Notes: generated by a model from the sequence alone, not told the origin. Positions 33,598 to 44,951 are shown, counted from the stretch's first letter. The stretch: 64,000 nt of DNA from Diphasiastrum complanatum (GCA_029204225.1 MU832552.1:1-64000), one strand, 5' to 3'. Numbers and translations: made by a program.

Positions 33598-34440
33598 TTA
33601 ACACTGATCAAATTCAAATTCTACTTTATGTCCTAGATCTGTAATACTGCGAATAGAGAGCAGATTTGTCGATAGATTCAGTACATTTAGGACATTTGGA
33701 ATTAGCTTAGATTGATCATTTGCAAAGCTCAAACTTACTATACCTTTACCTTTGATAGCTTGTGTGCTTTTGTTGCCATGATGAACGTACCTTTTGTTAC
33801 TATAAGGCATATAGGACTCGAAATAGCTGATATGGTTGTCGTCATGTGTTGTGTGAAACCAGGAGTTGTTGTATGGATGGTTCAAAATGGATAGTCATGA
33901 ATGCATCATGATCCACTTCTTGAATAGGATGTGGTGCTTCTGCAACTGTATTTGCCACTTGATTTGATGGCCCCTTGTTGTTGTTCTTAGCTTGTAGTAT
34001 GCGACAGTCTTGGATCTCGTGTTTGAATAGCTTGTAATATCTACAGAACAACTTATTCTTTGTCGACTGATTCGACTATTCTTGACAATGTGTCGGCTTC
34101 TCGTTTGGCTTCGAGTCTTTCTTCTTCTACTTAGTTAGTGTATAAGGTATGAGAGTCGACAGTCGAGGAATTGGAGGTTTCGTTCCTTCGAGTGTCTTCC
34201 TACAACAACATTGTGATGACTCTTGAAAGAGTCAGTTCTGGGTGTGTCGTGAAGATTATCACCTAGCTGTCATATGAGCTTGGCAAGCTTGAAAGCAGTA
34301 TCATTATTGCATCTTGATCGTCTATGATTGATCAGAAATTGGCCATTTGCTTCAGCAAGTTCTTTGACTGGTTGATGAAACTCTGTAGGGAATCACCATT
34401 GGTCATCTTTGCTTGGTCTGAGGACATTGGTCCTTCAACA
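33598..34440 (-). pseudogene. Copia G gag end, zinc knuckle and protease
   Basis: Two overlapping frames. 33842-34051 holds a knuckle CRYYKLFKHEIQDCR in which the second Cys is Tyr. 33598-33885 holds the protease region: NNSWFHTTHDDNHIS in place of the usual WxxDSGAxxH, so the catalytic Asp is lost, and then GKGIVSLSFANDQSKLIPNVLNV..NLLSIRSITDLG. 34190-34440 is gag carrying the phrase also seen at 27640 and 38360. Strongly similar to copia H at 37780-38700. Confidence 0.8.
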
Positions 34441-34499
34441 AAATAGGCCTGGATCCATCGGTAAGTGAGCTAGTTTACAACTAATTAGATTATATCTGA

Positions 34500-34675
34500 T
34501 AAGAACATTGTAGAGATACCTTTGTTGAGTAATATAGATCAGTCATCTCGCTCTGTCTATGTGGATCTGAATACCCAAACGGAAGTGAGCTTTGCCCAGA
34601 TCGGTCATGTTGAACTCAAAAAATAGCATATGTTTAGCATCCTTCACCATATTAGAATTGTTGTTATAAGAAGGC
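34500..34675 (-). pseudogene. Isolated copia G-type RT fragment
   Basis: Matches 32015-32165 closely (the FxxTDLGKAHFRLGIQIH part of RT), but lies upstream of gag on the minus strand. It is out of order and comes from another copy. Confidence 0.65.
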
Positions 34676-34875
34676 CACACTCATCCTACTACATCATCTT
34701 GTTGTTGATTCATTGCCAAGCTCTCACTCTACTTTCATGCTTCCTATTCTTTGGCTTGGGGGTGAAGCTTCTAGAGTTTGATTGGTTGCTTCTACATGGT
34801 TGGGTGGTTTTTCCATAGTGTGTTTTGCATTGTGTGTGTCTTGTAAGCAAGCTCTTGAGGAGCTTTTCCTTATAC
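34676..34875 (+). repeat. Plus-strand LTR 3' end (element J)
   Basis: Non-coding sequence that ends at a primer-binding site. The left boundary is not defined. Confidence 0.4.
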
Positions 34876-34889
34876 TGGTATCAGAGCAA
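34876..34889 (+). promoter_or_regulatory. Primer-binding site of element J
   Basis: TGGTATCAGAGCAA. No copia or gypsy domain was seen in the next 1.7 kb, so J is non-autonomous or decayed. Confidence 0.75.
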
Positions 34890-36690
34890 GGCTTACGAAG
34901 ATTGGAGAACTTGGAGAAGTGCTACTTTTCGTTGAAATTTGGATTTGGACCGATTGGAATTCTCTTCCAAATGGATAGCAAGATGGCAGGCGGTGTACTA
35001 TCCTGGTTCCCATTTTCATGTTGCTAAGATCCAATACTCTCGAGATTTTTTGGGGTCTTATGGAGAATTGTCCTAGAAAGCCAAGTTGTGATGTTTTTTT
35101 GGAGCTTTGTCTTGTGTAGATCTGAATTTTCCAGCAAGTGTACTTTCATTTTAGGGATCATTAATGAGAAAATTAATGATGCATGTTGGTTCTTTTCATG
35201 ATTTGTGGTTCTAGGCTATGTTTTGGTCAAATTTGCTTGTTTTTTCATGTCGGACAACAACTATTTCTTTTTTCTGAAGAAATTATGGCCTTCAACTCAA
35301 AATTAACCAGTCAGGCCCCTTCTTGCATTTCATTTTGAGAACTTTTAAAGAAGTTGAAGGGTGTTGTCCCTTTCAACTCCTTAGGGTCACCTTCAACAAA
35401 ATCCATAGGTGGTATTCCTTCTGACGAATCACACTTCTTTGAATCTGAACCATCGATCCTTAATCTTAATGATCCGATAGATATCTACGACTTTGCATGT
35501 CAAACGACCATCTTCGAGCCACTAGAGATATAAAAACACTATGCTCCTAACTCATTTTGCTGCGCACGATAGCTTGCTCACGGAGCTGCTTCCCTCTCTC
35601 TGTTTTCCGGTTCCCTTGCTGGCTATGGCTGCCATTGGAGAATCCAATCCATCTGCATCTCTACCTTGCAAATGTCTATGGCCATCTGCAAGCTGGTTCA
35701 CAGTATAAAAATGCCCGTCCTCATCTATTTACAGAACCAAAATTGATCTTCTACAGCCCAAGGTGATTAGTTTTCTTCTAGAAAATCCTAGGTATGATTT
35801 TGCTATCAGAGAGAGTTGCAAATTGTTGTTCCATCCTTCCAAGGCTGAGCATGGCTTCTTGCAGACATCACCTGGCTATCCAAACGCATTATTGTAGCTT
35901 CTTACAATAGTTTGAACCGCCTCCAATTGTGCAAGATTTGTCATTTCTCTTCTGAAACCCTAGTTGATAGTTTTCAACCAATTCTTGCATGTTTTTGGAG
36001 TCGTTTTTGTCCCAAATACTGAGAACCCAATTGCTATAGTTGCTTTGTCTATCCAACAACCATTGCCAGCTCTTTTCAGCACCAAACCGTGCATCAATTC
36101 ATTGAAAATTAATCATGTTATCAATATTTCTTGTGGGCTACCTCATAGGCTACCTACTATGGAATTTCCATTTACTTTCATTCTACAAATTGATTCTATA
36201 TGCATTGAATCAAAGAGCTTTGTGTCATCGATCACCCTAGACCATCCTGTACCCCATACAATGTCCTTACCGTTTTCATTTTTGGTTAAATCATATGGTG
36301 AATTATATACAAAAGATCATACTAGTATCTTTTTTTATACTAGTAGATGATTTTTGTATATCAGTGATTGAACCCAAGTATAGGATAGAAGTGAAATTGT
36401 TTCAAACTTTTTCTGACAAGCAATTCACTTCAATACATTTACTAATGTCCTTATATCTTCGGTGTATCTTAGTGGAAACAGATTTTCAGAGGACTGAAAG
36501 CTAGAATTAGTAAGCTCAAACATGATTGTACTATTAGTGTAGTTTACAGTTGTTATGAATTTTAGTTTGGTAGGTAGGCTTTAGTCAAGAAGCCATCTCG
36601 GGGGCTTGTCCCAGGCCGATAACGGGATACACCTCTATATAGCCTAAAATGCCACGTAGAGGCCAACATTGAATTAAAAAGATGCTTTTA
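34890..36690 (+). other. Internal region of element J or anonymous DNA
   Basis: Open frames at 35557-35766 and 35964-36350 have no recognised domain. The stretch 35600-35900 has a higher GC and codon-like look (phrases such as ENPRYDFAIRESCKLLFHPS) but several stops. No function assigned. Confidence 0.35.
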
Positions 36691-37250
36691 TTGAGGCCAA
36701 CTTTGTTTTTAGAATTAGAGTTTGACTTTTCAAAGTTCATCAGTCTAAATTTCATTTGAATAAACACTTTTTGATAGTGTGGGAAAGTTAGAAGTCGAGT
36801 TTGAGTAGATTCAAATTTGAATGTTGGGTACTTTGAATTTAGACCCAAAAATAGTAGGGTTAGCATTTTGGTGGGAAAGCCAAGTGGGCAAATACGGTTT
36901 GGATCTAGTATAAAAGGATGTAACTCATGGAGAGACCTATCTTCTCTCTTCTCTATCTCATTTCATGCTTATACATAGTTCTCTTGGGTTCTACTATCCA
37001 TTGGTGCACTATACTTGCGATTGCATGCAATTCTATGTGTAGAATGATCCATATTTGCTACTTTTGGATCCACACGTGTGAAATACAATATCTTGCTGGT
37101 TTTGTACGGACAACAACAGTACTTTATCGTATGACTCATGTTTGATCAAGTTCTATGAGAGTTTGCATCTCATTTTGTGTGTAGATACTGATTTTTCTAC
37201 ATTGGTGAGATTGGTAGAGTATCTTCTTTTGTAACCCAAGATCTTTTTTG
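36691..37250 (+). repeat. Family-A LTR, 5'-clipped (copy A2)
   Basis: Aligns with the family-A LTR from about base 60 to near its end, and retains the segment with the CACACGTGTG palindrome (37072-37081) that 2046-2615 lacks. The first 60 bases and the last 25 or so are missing. Confidence 0.85.
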
Positions 37251-37605
37251 TGGATTGGATTGGCACAATCCCTATTTCTCTCTCTACAAATAGGAATGTT
37301 CATTTAGAAGATGTCTTGTTTACTCCATCTATTACCAAGAATTTGCTTAGTCTGAGTCAAATGCTAAGTAAAGGCCAAAAGTTTGAGTTTGATGGAGATG
37401 CTTGTATAATCAAAAGGAAGTATGTCTTGATTGGAAAAGATAAAAGGCAAGGAAAGTTGTTCAAACTAGATGCTTGTGTTATTTCTAACCAAGTTGGATG
37501 TGTCGCAAGAGAGAAAATACCTATTCAAGAGGTTTGGCATAAAAGGATGAGACACCTCAACCTCAAGTCATTGGAGGTTATGGCTAGAAAGAAGGTTGTG
37601 ATAGG
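37251..37605 (+). pseudogene. Family-A protease end and GAG-pre-integrase (copy A2)
   Basis: Open frame joined directly to the LTR: GTIPISLSTNRNVHLEDVLF then TPSITKNLLSLSQMLSKG and EVWHKRMRHLNLKSLEVMARK. It continues the protein of 3374-4456 past the point where that copy is broken, which shows what lay beyond the inversion breakpoint. The primer site, leader, whole gag and protease active site are deleted between LTR and this segment. It ends at about 37605 where minus-strand copia H begins. Confidence 0.85.
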
Positions 37606-38930
37606 TCTGGCTTTGGCAGTACTTCTTGAATTTTTTTACCAATTTCTTTCTATGCACGCTCCTTGAAGATTTTGAAGCAATTGAAAGCTTCTGATTTCTT
37701 CTTGATAAAATACACCATTGTTCTCCTGGAAAACTCATCAATATAAGTGATAAAATACTTTGCATCCTTCATTGAAGGATTCTATTTTATGTCATAGATC
37801 TATAGTTCTACTTATAGAGAGCAGATTTGGTACATGTAGGACATTTGAAAGTAGCTTGGACTGATCATTTGCAAAGCTTAATCTTACTGTACCTTTACTA
37901 TTGATATCTTGTGTGTTATTGTCGCCCAAGTGAACATATATTTTGGTACTGTAAGGTGTATAGGACTCGAAGGAGCCGATATGGTTGGTCATGTGTTGTG
38001 TGGCTCCGAAATCCAGAAATCAGGAGCCGTCATTTGATGCTTCTTGATGGCTAGTCATGAATGCATCATGATCTGCTTCTTGGTTAGGCTATGGTGCTTC
38101 TGTAGCTGCATTTGCCACTTAATTTGATTACCCTTTGTTGTTGTTCTTGGCTTGTAGTATACAACAATCATGGTTGGTTCATTTGTAGTATCTACTAAAT
38201 AGTTTTTTCCTTGTCGGCTGGTTTGACTGCTCTTGATGCTGTGTCGGCTTCTAGTTTCGCTCTGATTGCTTCGGCCTTTCTTCTTTTACTTAGTTGAGCC
38301 TCTGTTGGTGTACAAGATGTGAGAGTCAATAGTTGAGGAACTGGAGGATTCGTTCCTTCTGGTGTCTTCCTACAACAACATTCTAATAACTCTTGAAAGA
38401 GTTTGTTCTGGGTGTGGTTGTGATGATCATCACCCAGCTGTCATATGAGCTTGGCAAGCTTGAAAGCAGTGTCATTACTGCATCTTGTGGTGTCTTCCTA
38501 CAACAACGTTGTAATGACTCTTGAAAGAGTTAGTTCTAGATGTCTCGTGATGATCACCCAGCTGTCGTATGAGCTTGGCAAGCTTGAAAGCAGTGTCATC
38601 TTGATCGTCTATGATTGATCTGATAGTGGCCATTTGCTTCAGCAGGTTCTTGAACTAGGGAATCACCATTGGTCATCTTGAGGGAGAAGAATTTTCTCTT
38701 GAGATGTAGCTTGGAAGCTACGTCGCGCACTTCGTACAAGGTGATCAAAATTATGTTGAGGATGATCAGCACGAAGGCCTTTCTATCCTTCAGCTTCCAT
38801 CGTTAGATTATAGCATCATTAGCTTCACCTGTGTCTATCCTCTACACCTGTGACAACATCATGCAACTCCTTAGACATTACCATAGTTTTCATCTTGAAT
38901 TTCCATAGGATTACAAATCGTAGTTAGTTT
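37606..38930 (-). pseudogene. Copia H integrase fragment, protease and gag
   Basis: Minus-strand relic close to copia G. 37606-37775: MKDAKYFITYIDEFSRRTMVYFI then KKSEAFNCFKIFKE, the region after the first integrase Asp. 37792-37992: the protease end (SFANDQSKLLSNVLHVPNLLS). 38000-38900: gag pieces with stops, including a direct duplication at 38368-38598. The GAG-pre-integrase part between protease and integrase is deleted. Confidence 0.75.
38368..38598 (+). repeat. About 120-bp direct duplication in copia H gag
   Basis: The block gtgtcttcctacaacaac...cttgaaagcagtgtcat occurs at about 38368-38480 and again at about 38492-38598. The single-copy counterpart is in copia G (34193-34305) and copia F (27640-27755). 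Confidence 0.85.
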
Positions 38931-38959
38931 TGTGATCATGCGGTTTCATTCGCTATTGT

Positions 38960-39260
38960 CTTGTGCTCACCAGCATCATCTGACCTGTATTTTTATACAT
39001 TCAATCTGAATAAATTACTGTTTGGTTTTGCGTTCAAATTTTGTCAAGGTTGCATGCTTTTCGCTTTCTATTTAACTCTCTTATTGCTTTGTCTAACTGT
39101 CTGCTCTTTTGCTTCCTCATAAACATAATTAAATTTTGTTTCGTATTCACCTACTATTGTAGTAGTGCATGCACCGAGGGAATCAGTCGATCACCGATTT
39201 CGACCATCGCTTTTGCGTAGTAGTAGGATCGTCTTGATCCAATCGCTTGACCTATCGATC
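38960..39260 (+). repeat. Partial F-type LTR
   Basis: Plus-strand sequence parallel to the end of LTR F: gctcttttgcttcc, attcacctac, tagtgcatgcaccgaggg, agtaggatcgtcttgatcc. The primer site is not present; the end is cut at about 39260. Confidence 0.6.
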
Positions 39261-39736
39261 CATCACAAATTAATCCACTCATTTCCTTGACACATATAAC
39301 ATGCTAGATATAGCATGTCATATTAGGGTCAAATTTCTATAATTATGTCTAATCAATACTTTCTTGACATTAGAGAAAATATGGGCCCAAAGAGGGCCCT
39401 ATAAGAAATGCCATGTAGGAGAGAGAAAAATAACTATAAAGTAATTATAATATCATTTTCTAACTTCTTTACGCATCTGCTCGCACTACTTTCCATGTAA
39501 ATGAATGCACCCTAGTTTAGTCACATCAAACTTCACTGGTGTTTAACCATAGTTAAAATACAATTTTTCAAAATGCTAAAATATTCCCTCCTCATAGTTG
39601 GGAACACTCAAAAATTTGAATTAGGAGTGACATTTCTGAGAAAAGCCTATGCCATCTCTATCTCCAACAAAATCGTTAGCGCCATCTCCAGCTTTGTTAT
39701 TGTCATTGTGTTGTTTGTTACTATACTATTGTACTG

Positions 39737-40850
39737 ATGACAAAGCTTTATCATTTTCATGTGGATCTGTCACCAGAATATGCTCCGCTCAGGACGAGAA
39801 ATTCAAAGCAACCCAAATTGTCAACTTCTGATATGGTCCGATACAGGGAAGAAAAGCTAAAACACGTAGATTTATGGTCATTAGGAACATTGTATCCTAT
39901 TGATCCATGTTCATTGCAACATCCAGATTTTCATTCGGTGAGTCAGTTAATAATCTATATGTGTCATGTTAAAAATGGCCTTTTGGGTTACTGTGAGAAT
40001 TTGATGCTCTATGGAAATGCACATTCAATGCAAAGAATACATTATTTGGAAGAGGAATCAAGGAAAATATCAAAGGAGTGCAAAGAAAAATCTACAAAGA
40101 TGAAAACTTGTTTGGATGAAAATGAGATGCTCAAGTAGGAGATCCAAAGGTTGAAATCTTCTTTGCATCATTATACAACTAGTAATGATGAGATAAAAAT
40201 TGCATTTCAATCCATGCGTATCTCGTATTTGTCTCTTGTTAAAGATATGGATGTGCTCAACAGAAAGGTCCGAAGCAACAAGAGGAAAAGACTGGTAAAC
40301 AAGGATATATGTGATCTATCATCCAGAGGAGGTCATAGAAAAAGAAGAATCTGTGCATTCAAGTAAGTTATAGCTTATTTGGTACTGAAAATTGCTTGAA
40401 CTTTTTGATTTATTCATAATCACTAATTTTGTTATTTATTTATTCCAACTTTCTGTTGATTTGTTTATTATATACTGTTGTGAATACTATGAGCGTCTAA
40501 TTTCTACTGACATTTTCATGAACATTATGTTTGCAATGTAGATCAGCATTGATTGTTGAAGACCATTTGGCTGATGAGATCTCAATTGGAAAATCACTAG
40601 GCTCTATCTTGACTTCTAAATCTATGAAATCAATGTTAAATAATAACAAAATGAAAAAGATTAAGGTGTCAGTTACTGATAGCATTATGGATGAAGTTGG
40701 AAAAATATTAGACACCACATTGCTTCAGGCGGCATGTGACCGTTCTAGCATGAGTAGGGAAGCATATGCAACAATGTTTAAGATGATAAAGGAGACATTT
40801 GCACCGGTAACTATTAAAAAGTTTCCAATCCCACGACCATGTCATCTTTA
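39737..40850 (+). CDS. Unidentified spliced gene, upstream exons
   Basis: Exon 1 (39737-40362) is one frame interrupted by a single TAG at 40136 (Lys-stop-Glu in a coiled-coil context, probably once CAG). It contains SLGTLYPIDPCSLQHPDFHS, then a coiled coil with heptads (YLEEESRKISKECKE, DENEMLK, EIQRLKSS) and a basic end (NKRKRLVNK, HRKRRICAF). A perfect donor GTAAGT at 40363 and acceptor at 40540-40541 define a 179-bp intron; splicing joins the frame in phase. Exon 2 (40542-40850) continues DHLADEISIGKSLGSILTSK and LLQAACDRSSMSREAYATM up to a TAA at a run of ten A. Product unknown; probably a transposon protein with the segment at 41060-42000. Confidence 0.55.
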
Positions 40851-41059
40851 AAAAAAAAAAGACATGTTAAACCATGGTATGCAGACAATAGTTGGTAATC
40901 CATCTCATATCAATGAAGTGTATTGCTCGAAAGGAGAAAGTCTAGCATATAACAATGCCAACAAATTATTTATTGACATTAATCAGTTATTAACATTCAT
41001 CATAAATTTTTACAGTTTTACAAATGAGAATGTCAATAACAAGTTGATAGTTGCTCTAA

Positions 41060-42000
41060 GTTAGATGAGTTTGAAATTATAAAAGGACAAAAAATGGAAA
41101 GAGTCAGTCTCACAATCATGGATGGAGCACTTTCAAATTCAGAAGACTCAGAAGGCCTCAATTTCAGTGTTCAATCAGAAAATTATATCTGGTGGTAGGC
41201 AGCATTTCAGATATAGCAGTTACTTCGCATAATAAATAGGGATAATCATTTGAATATGGATTTCATATCTAAAATCTTCTTTGTATTAATATTATGAGGC
41301 TAATCGCGTTTTTGTATTCTCTTATAGGTGCTGAAAGAAAACCATAACATTCTCTCATGGATATCTAATAGAACATCATATCGTGCCACCATAAAAAATC
41401 ACATGGAGGGAGTTCCACTCAATATTCTTGGAATTGGCACTTTCAACATTGAATGGCATTTAGCAAGAGATCTGAAGACATTAAAATATATGTTCAATGT
41501 ATCTCATGACGCTAACTCTAAACACCCTTGTTTGTACTGCATGAAAACAACAAAAGACATAACAAGGAGTACAAGAATATCAAAAGATCGAGAAGATCCT
41601 AATTGGAAACCTGTACTACCGATTCCTCTACGAAATGTTCATATCTGTACATTGCATGTGGAGGTGCGTATCATAGAAAAAATAATATATCTTCACATCT
41701 TGTTTGCATGGAATTCTGAGCCAGAAGCCTCTGCAAAGGAAGCTATTTCCAGATTAGAGGATGTGTTGTCCAAAGCAGGCTTACATAAAGGCCACGTTAA
41801 AATAAAAATAGATGACAAGTTATCAGGTAAAGCAAAAAATATTCCATGCAAGCCGAACATTGGAGGATCTAAAGCTCGAAGATTTTTATCAAATTATTCT
41901 GGAAAACAATCTAAGGTTCAAACAATCTAAGGTTCAATACACGGTTTGGAAAGAAATTATTGCAGCAGCTCAATGGCGGGACTAGCACAAAAAACAACTA
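41060..42000 (+). pseudogene. Unidentified transposase-like protein, downstream exons
   Basis: 41060-41210 reads LDEFEIIKGQKMERVSLTIM and FSVQSENYIWW in one frame. A probable intron ends at the acceptor ttatag (41322-41327). Next is a 200-codon frame with FNIEWHLARDLKTLKYMF, then SKHPCLYCMK (a CxxC in a transposase-like setting), PIPLRNVHICTLHVEVRIIEKI, and GGSKARRFLSN. At 41907-41938 a 16-base tandem duplication shifts the frame; the new frame continues VQYTVWKEIIAAAQW. The layout (HxxxDLK, CxxC, HxCTLHxxxRI, KARRF) resembles uncharacterised transposon-borne proteins, but I cannot name the superfamily. The duplication means this copy is probably inactive. Confidence 0.5.
41907..41938 (+). 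repeat. 16-bp tandem duplication
   Basis: caatctaaggttcaa(a/t) occurs twice in tandem; 16 is not a multiple of three, so the frame is shifted. Confidence 0.9.
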
Positions 42001-42169
42001 TATACTACAACTTTTCCAATGGTTTTACAGAAGAATCCAAATTTGTCATCATACAAAATCGACGGATTATAAAAAATTTCAAAAAGCATGCAAATTTATA
42101 CAAGCCAGTAGGCTATAGACACACAATAAAATTTTGTATATTACATTAAAATATTTACAAAGTAAAATT

Positions 42170-43656
42170 CAGCAGTATCTAATCTGCTTCCGATATTCAG
42201 CATACACTGCAAAATGAGATGATCTGAGCATGGAATTCACTGGTCCATATTCTAAAATTTTAACCGCAATAGTTTTCTTTACAAAAATTATTCTATGCAC
42301 CTTATTAAAATTACGTCCTCCAAAAAAATGAGACAGTGCCTTGATTGTCATAATCATAGTTTCACCATGTTGATGGAACTTTGAATGGACAACACTTATC
42401 TCATTATTCTTGAAGGACTTTAGATAGTGCCCGAGTGCATGATCTCTTGAAAATTCTCCCGCAGAAGATCTCTGCCCTCCTCGATGAATTGCGAAGTCAT
42501 CAAGAAAAATTGTTTCTTAAAATGATAAAAAACAAAGTAAGCTCCAGTATATAATCTGACATAACAAATCTACTAGGACTTGATAAGAGACAAAAACTTA
42601 CGCATTCGGCTTTGTCTTCTCTGATTACTGTCTCTCCATCAATATTATGTCCACCTTTTGATGTCAATATTGTTGGTGAATAGACAGTTGGCTGTGGAAA
42701 ACCAAGTTGACTTTGGATTCTAAGAAACTCCTCCTCAGAGGGTAGATCATCTTCTTGCGCATTTCCTCCACAGCAATTTTCAAGCAATCTTTCCCTGAAT
42801 AAAACTTATCATTATGTACATCGTCAACACCAGGGAGAAGATCATCAACATCAAAATCAATTATATCCGAAAATTCATCAAGCTCTTTGTTCAAAATGCA
42901 AAGAGTCTCAACTTCAGTGAAGTAAAAAAGATCCGATATATCTGATATTGTCAAAAAGGAATTATTATCTATATTATGAGTAGGCAAAGTGATCAAAGAT
43001 TTATCAGATGGAGAAAGGGTAGTGGGTGCTCTAGGGCCTATAAAAGTAGCCCTATTTCGAGCAGGATCAAAATCAGAACAATCATCTAAATTAACACTCA
43101 TATTAATAAAAAAGATATCTATATCTACAATCTTTGACTTTTCAGACTTTGTACCACTAGAAGAAGCTGCTTCAGAAGTGGAAGGCACAGAGTCCAAATC
43201 GTCAAAAATATTAAACAAAAGAAAAAAAACAAAAGCAGACTGAAAATCAACAAATCTACATTTTTTATTATGAATTGGGCACTCATCTACAGACTTGAAA
43301 TCATTATGTAACTTGGTAAACATTCTGTCAAGCTTAGCTTTGTAGATGTGCTTGTCGAGTGCCACCAGGTCCTGATAATGAATCATGTCTTTATTTTGAG
43401 ACCTGAATAACGGAGTACTGAGTAGGGACTTAAATCTGAGATATATCTCAGAAAATGCCTCCACACCAAGGCCCTCAGGTATAGAAGGTAGAATAAAAAG
43501 AAAAGAAAAAAAAAAAGATTTGAAATAGTCCAACCTATCAGTAATACCCAATTTATTAAGCAAACTGGATTCAAAATTAGAAATTTTAAACAAAAAGAAC
43601 AGAACTAAGTTCCAAATATCGCTCTCAGGCGCAAAGCCCAGGTTAGCCAAGCACAT
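42170..43656 (-). CDS. Unidentified gene convergent with the previous one
   Basis: Main frame 43656-42664 (about 330 codons from the ATG). The N-terminus is hydrophobic/aromatic (LVLFFLFKISNFESSLLNKL), then YQDLVALDKHIYKAKLDRMF and HNDFKSVDECPIHNKKCRFVD. A Ser/Thr-rich and strongly acidic second half follows (DISDLFYFTEVETLCIL, SDIIDFDVDDLLPGVDD). Near 42790 the more natural frame shifts to one with EDDLPSEEEFLRIQSQLGF. A good donor (GTAAGT at 42601) and acceptor (ending 42516) bound an 86-bp intron. The last exon has a 110-codon open frame to 42170 (KALSHFFGGRNFNKVHRI, EYGPVNSMLRSSHFAVYAEY). Family unknown. Its end faces the end of the plus-strand gene. Confidence 0.45.
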
Positions 43657-43895
43657 CAAGGCAACGTGCGCCCAAGAGAGATATTGGATGCTGGAGTATC
43701 GGATCCGAGCGCAAGGACAAAGAGTAGGAAAGAAAAGACTTATGAAATGCGCTTGAATGCGATACCGGAAGATGCAGTATCGGATCTAGGCGCATAATAG
43801 TCAACGAGATGTAATGAGAGCAAGTGGCACGTTTGAAATCGATATCCTGGCAAAGCAATCATAAATTTGTGTGAAAATCCGAGCCGAAAAAGACC

Positions 43896-43906
43896 TATTT
43901 ATATAA
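43896..43906 (-). promoter_or_regulatory. TATA box of the minus-strand gene
   Basis: Minus strand reads TATATAAATAG, about 240 bp upstream of the ATG at 43656, with G-boxes just beyond it. Confidence 0.6.
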
Positions 43907-43915
43907 AAGAATTTG

Positions 43916-44108
43916 CACGTGTGGAAGAGAGGTGAAGGAACACGTGTCGACAGGCAATTGGCCAAAGTAAATGCGCTGTACACTGAATGATTGATCTGAC
44001 ATCTGCCACGTGCGACAATGACACATGTCGATATGGGATTCGGGCACGTGTCTCAACCCACGTGTCCACATAATTGGGTCATCATTGTCGGTACGGACAT
44101 TCCACGTG
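43916..44108 (-). promoter_or_regulatory. Cluster of six G-boxes (CACGTG)
   Basis: CACGTG at 43916-43921, 43941-43946, 44007-44012, 44045-44050, 44059-44064 and 44103-44108. G-boxes bind bHLH and bZIP factors; several carry the ACGTGTC extension typical of ABRE sites. They lie 10-210 bp upstream of the TATA box on the minus strand, which is a canonical promoter layout. Confidence 0.75.
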
Positions 44109-44129
44109 GTCTAATCATCTGACGACATA

Positions 44130-44599
44130 CTATTGCTGTCCATAGAAAACTAGCAAGCTACTGTATTTCACACGTGGATCCAAAAATAACAAATATAAAT
44201 CATTCTACACATAGAAAATTTGCATGCAATCAAGTATAGTGCACCAATGGATAGTAGAACCCAAGAGAACCATGTATAAGCATGAAATGAGATACAGAAG
44301 AGAGAATATATGTCTCTCCATGAGTTACATCCTTTTATAACATGTCCAAACCCTATTTGGCCAGTTGGCTTTCCCATCAAACCCTACTATTTTTGGGTCT
44401 AAATTCAAAGTACCCAGCATTCAAATTTTCTACTCAAACTCGACTTCTAACTTTCCCACACTTTCAAAAAGTTTCTATTCAATTGAGATTTAGACTAATG
44501 AACTTTGAAAAGTCAAACTCTAAGTCAAAATAAAGTTGGCCTCAATTTGCCAAATATAGAAATGTAGCAAATATAATCAAACTAGTTGAATCTTTCACA
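44130..44599 (-). repeat. Family-A LTR, 3'-truncated (copy A3)
   Basis: Minus orientation; starts TGTGAAAGATT at 44599 after the polypurine tract. It covers about 470 of 650 bases, then stops at about 44130 against the G-box region. Confidence 0.85.
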
Positions 44600-44948
44600 C
44601 TCCCTGTTCAACTAGTTTTAGCATAGACTTTGATAACACTCCAAGTGAAGTCCTGTACTTCATGAACAAGTCCATTCCCAATGCTTTGGTGAAGATATCA
44701 GCTACACATTCCCTTGAGGACACATGTTGAAGCTCCACCTCCTTTGCAATGACTTGCTCCCTCACAAAGTCATATTGCACCTCAATATGACATGAAGAAT
44801 CAGATAGAATGTAAATGAGATGATTCCTCCATGCTATCAACTTTGATTCCTCTGAAAAAATACAACAAACAAACAATAAATGTGAGTGATCAACCAATGC
44901 TTGCTTGCCTCATCCTTCTTTGTCCTTTCTTGCCATGTTTCCACCACG
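44600..44948 (-). pseudogene. Family-A element 3' tail (copy A3)
   Basis: 100-codon frame from 44897 ending VELQHVSSRECVADIFTKAL, LGVLSKSMLKLVEQG. It includes the same non-RT sequence (VDHSHLLFVCCIF) that precedes the tail in copy A1 at about 1560-1600. It is cut at 44948 by the LTR of copia I. Confidence 0.85.
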
Positions 44949-44951
44949 AAA

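Noticed and set aside
35964-36350. 128-codon plus-strand frame
   Set aside because: No domain, no splice sites or promoter that set it apart. Could be coding but unsupported.
42989-43243. 84-codon plus-strand frame
   Set aside because: Shadow of the better minus-strand frame 42664-43656.
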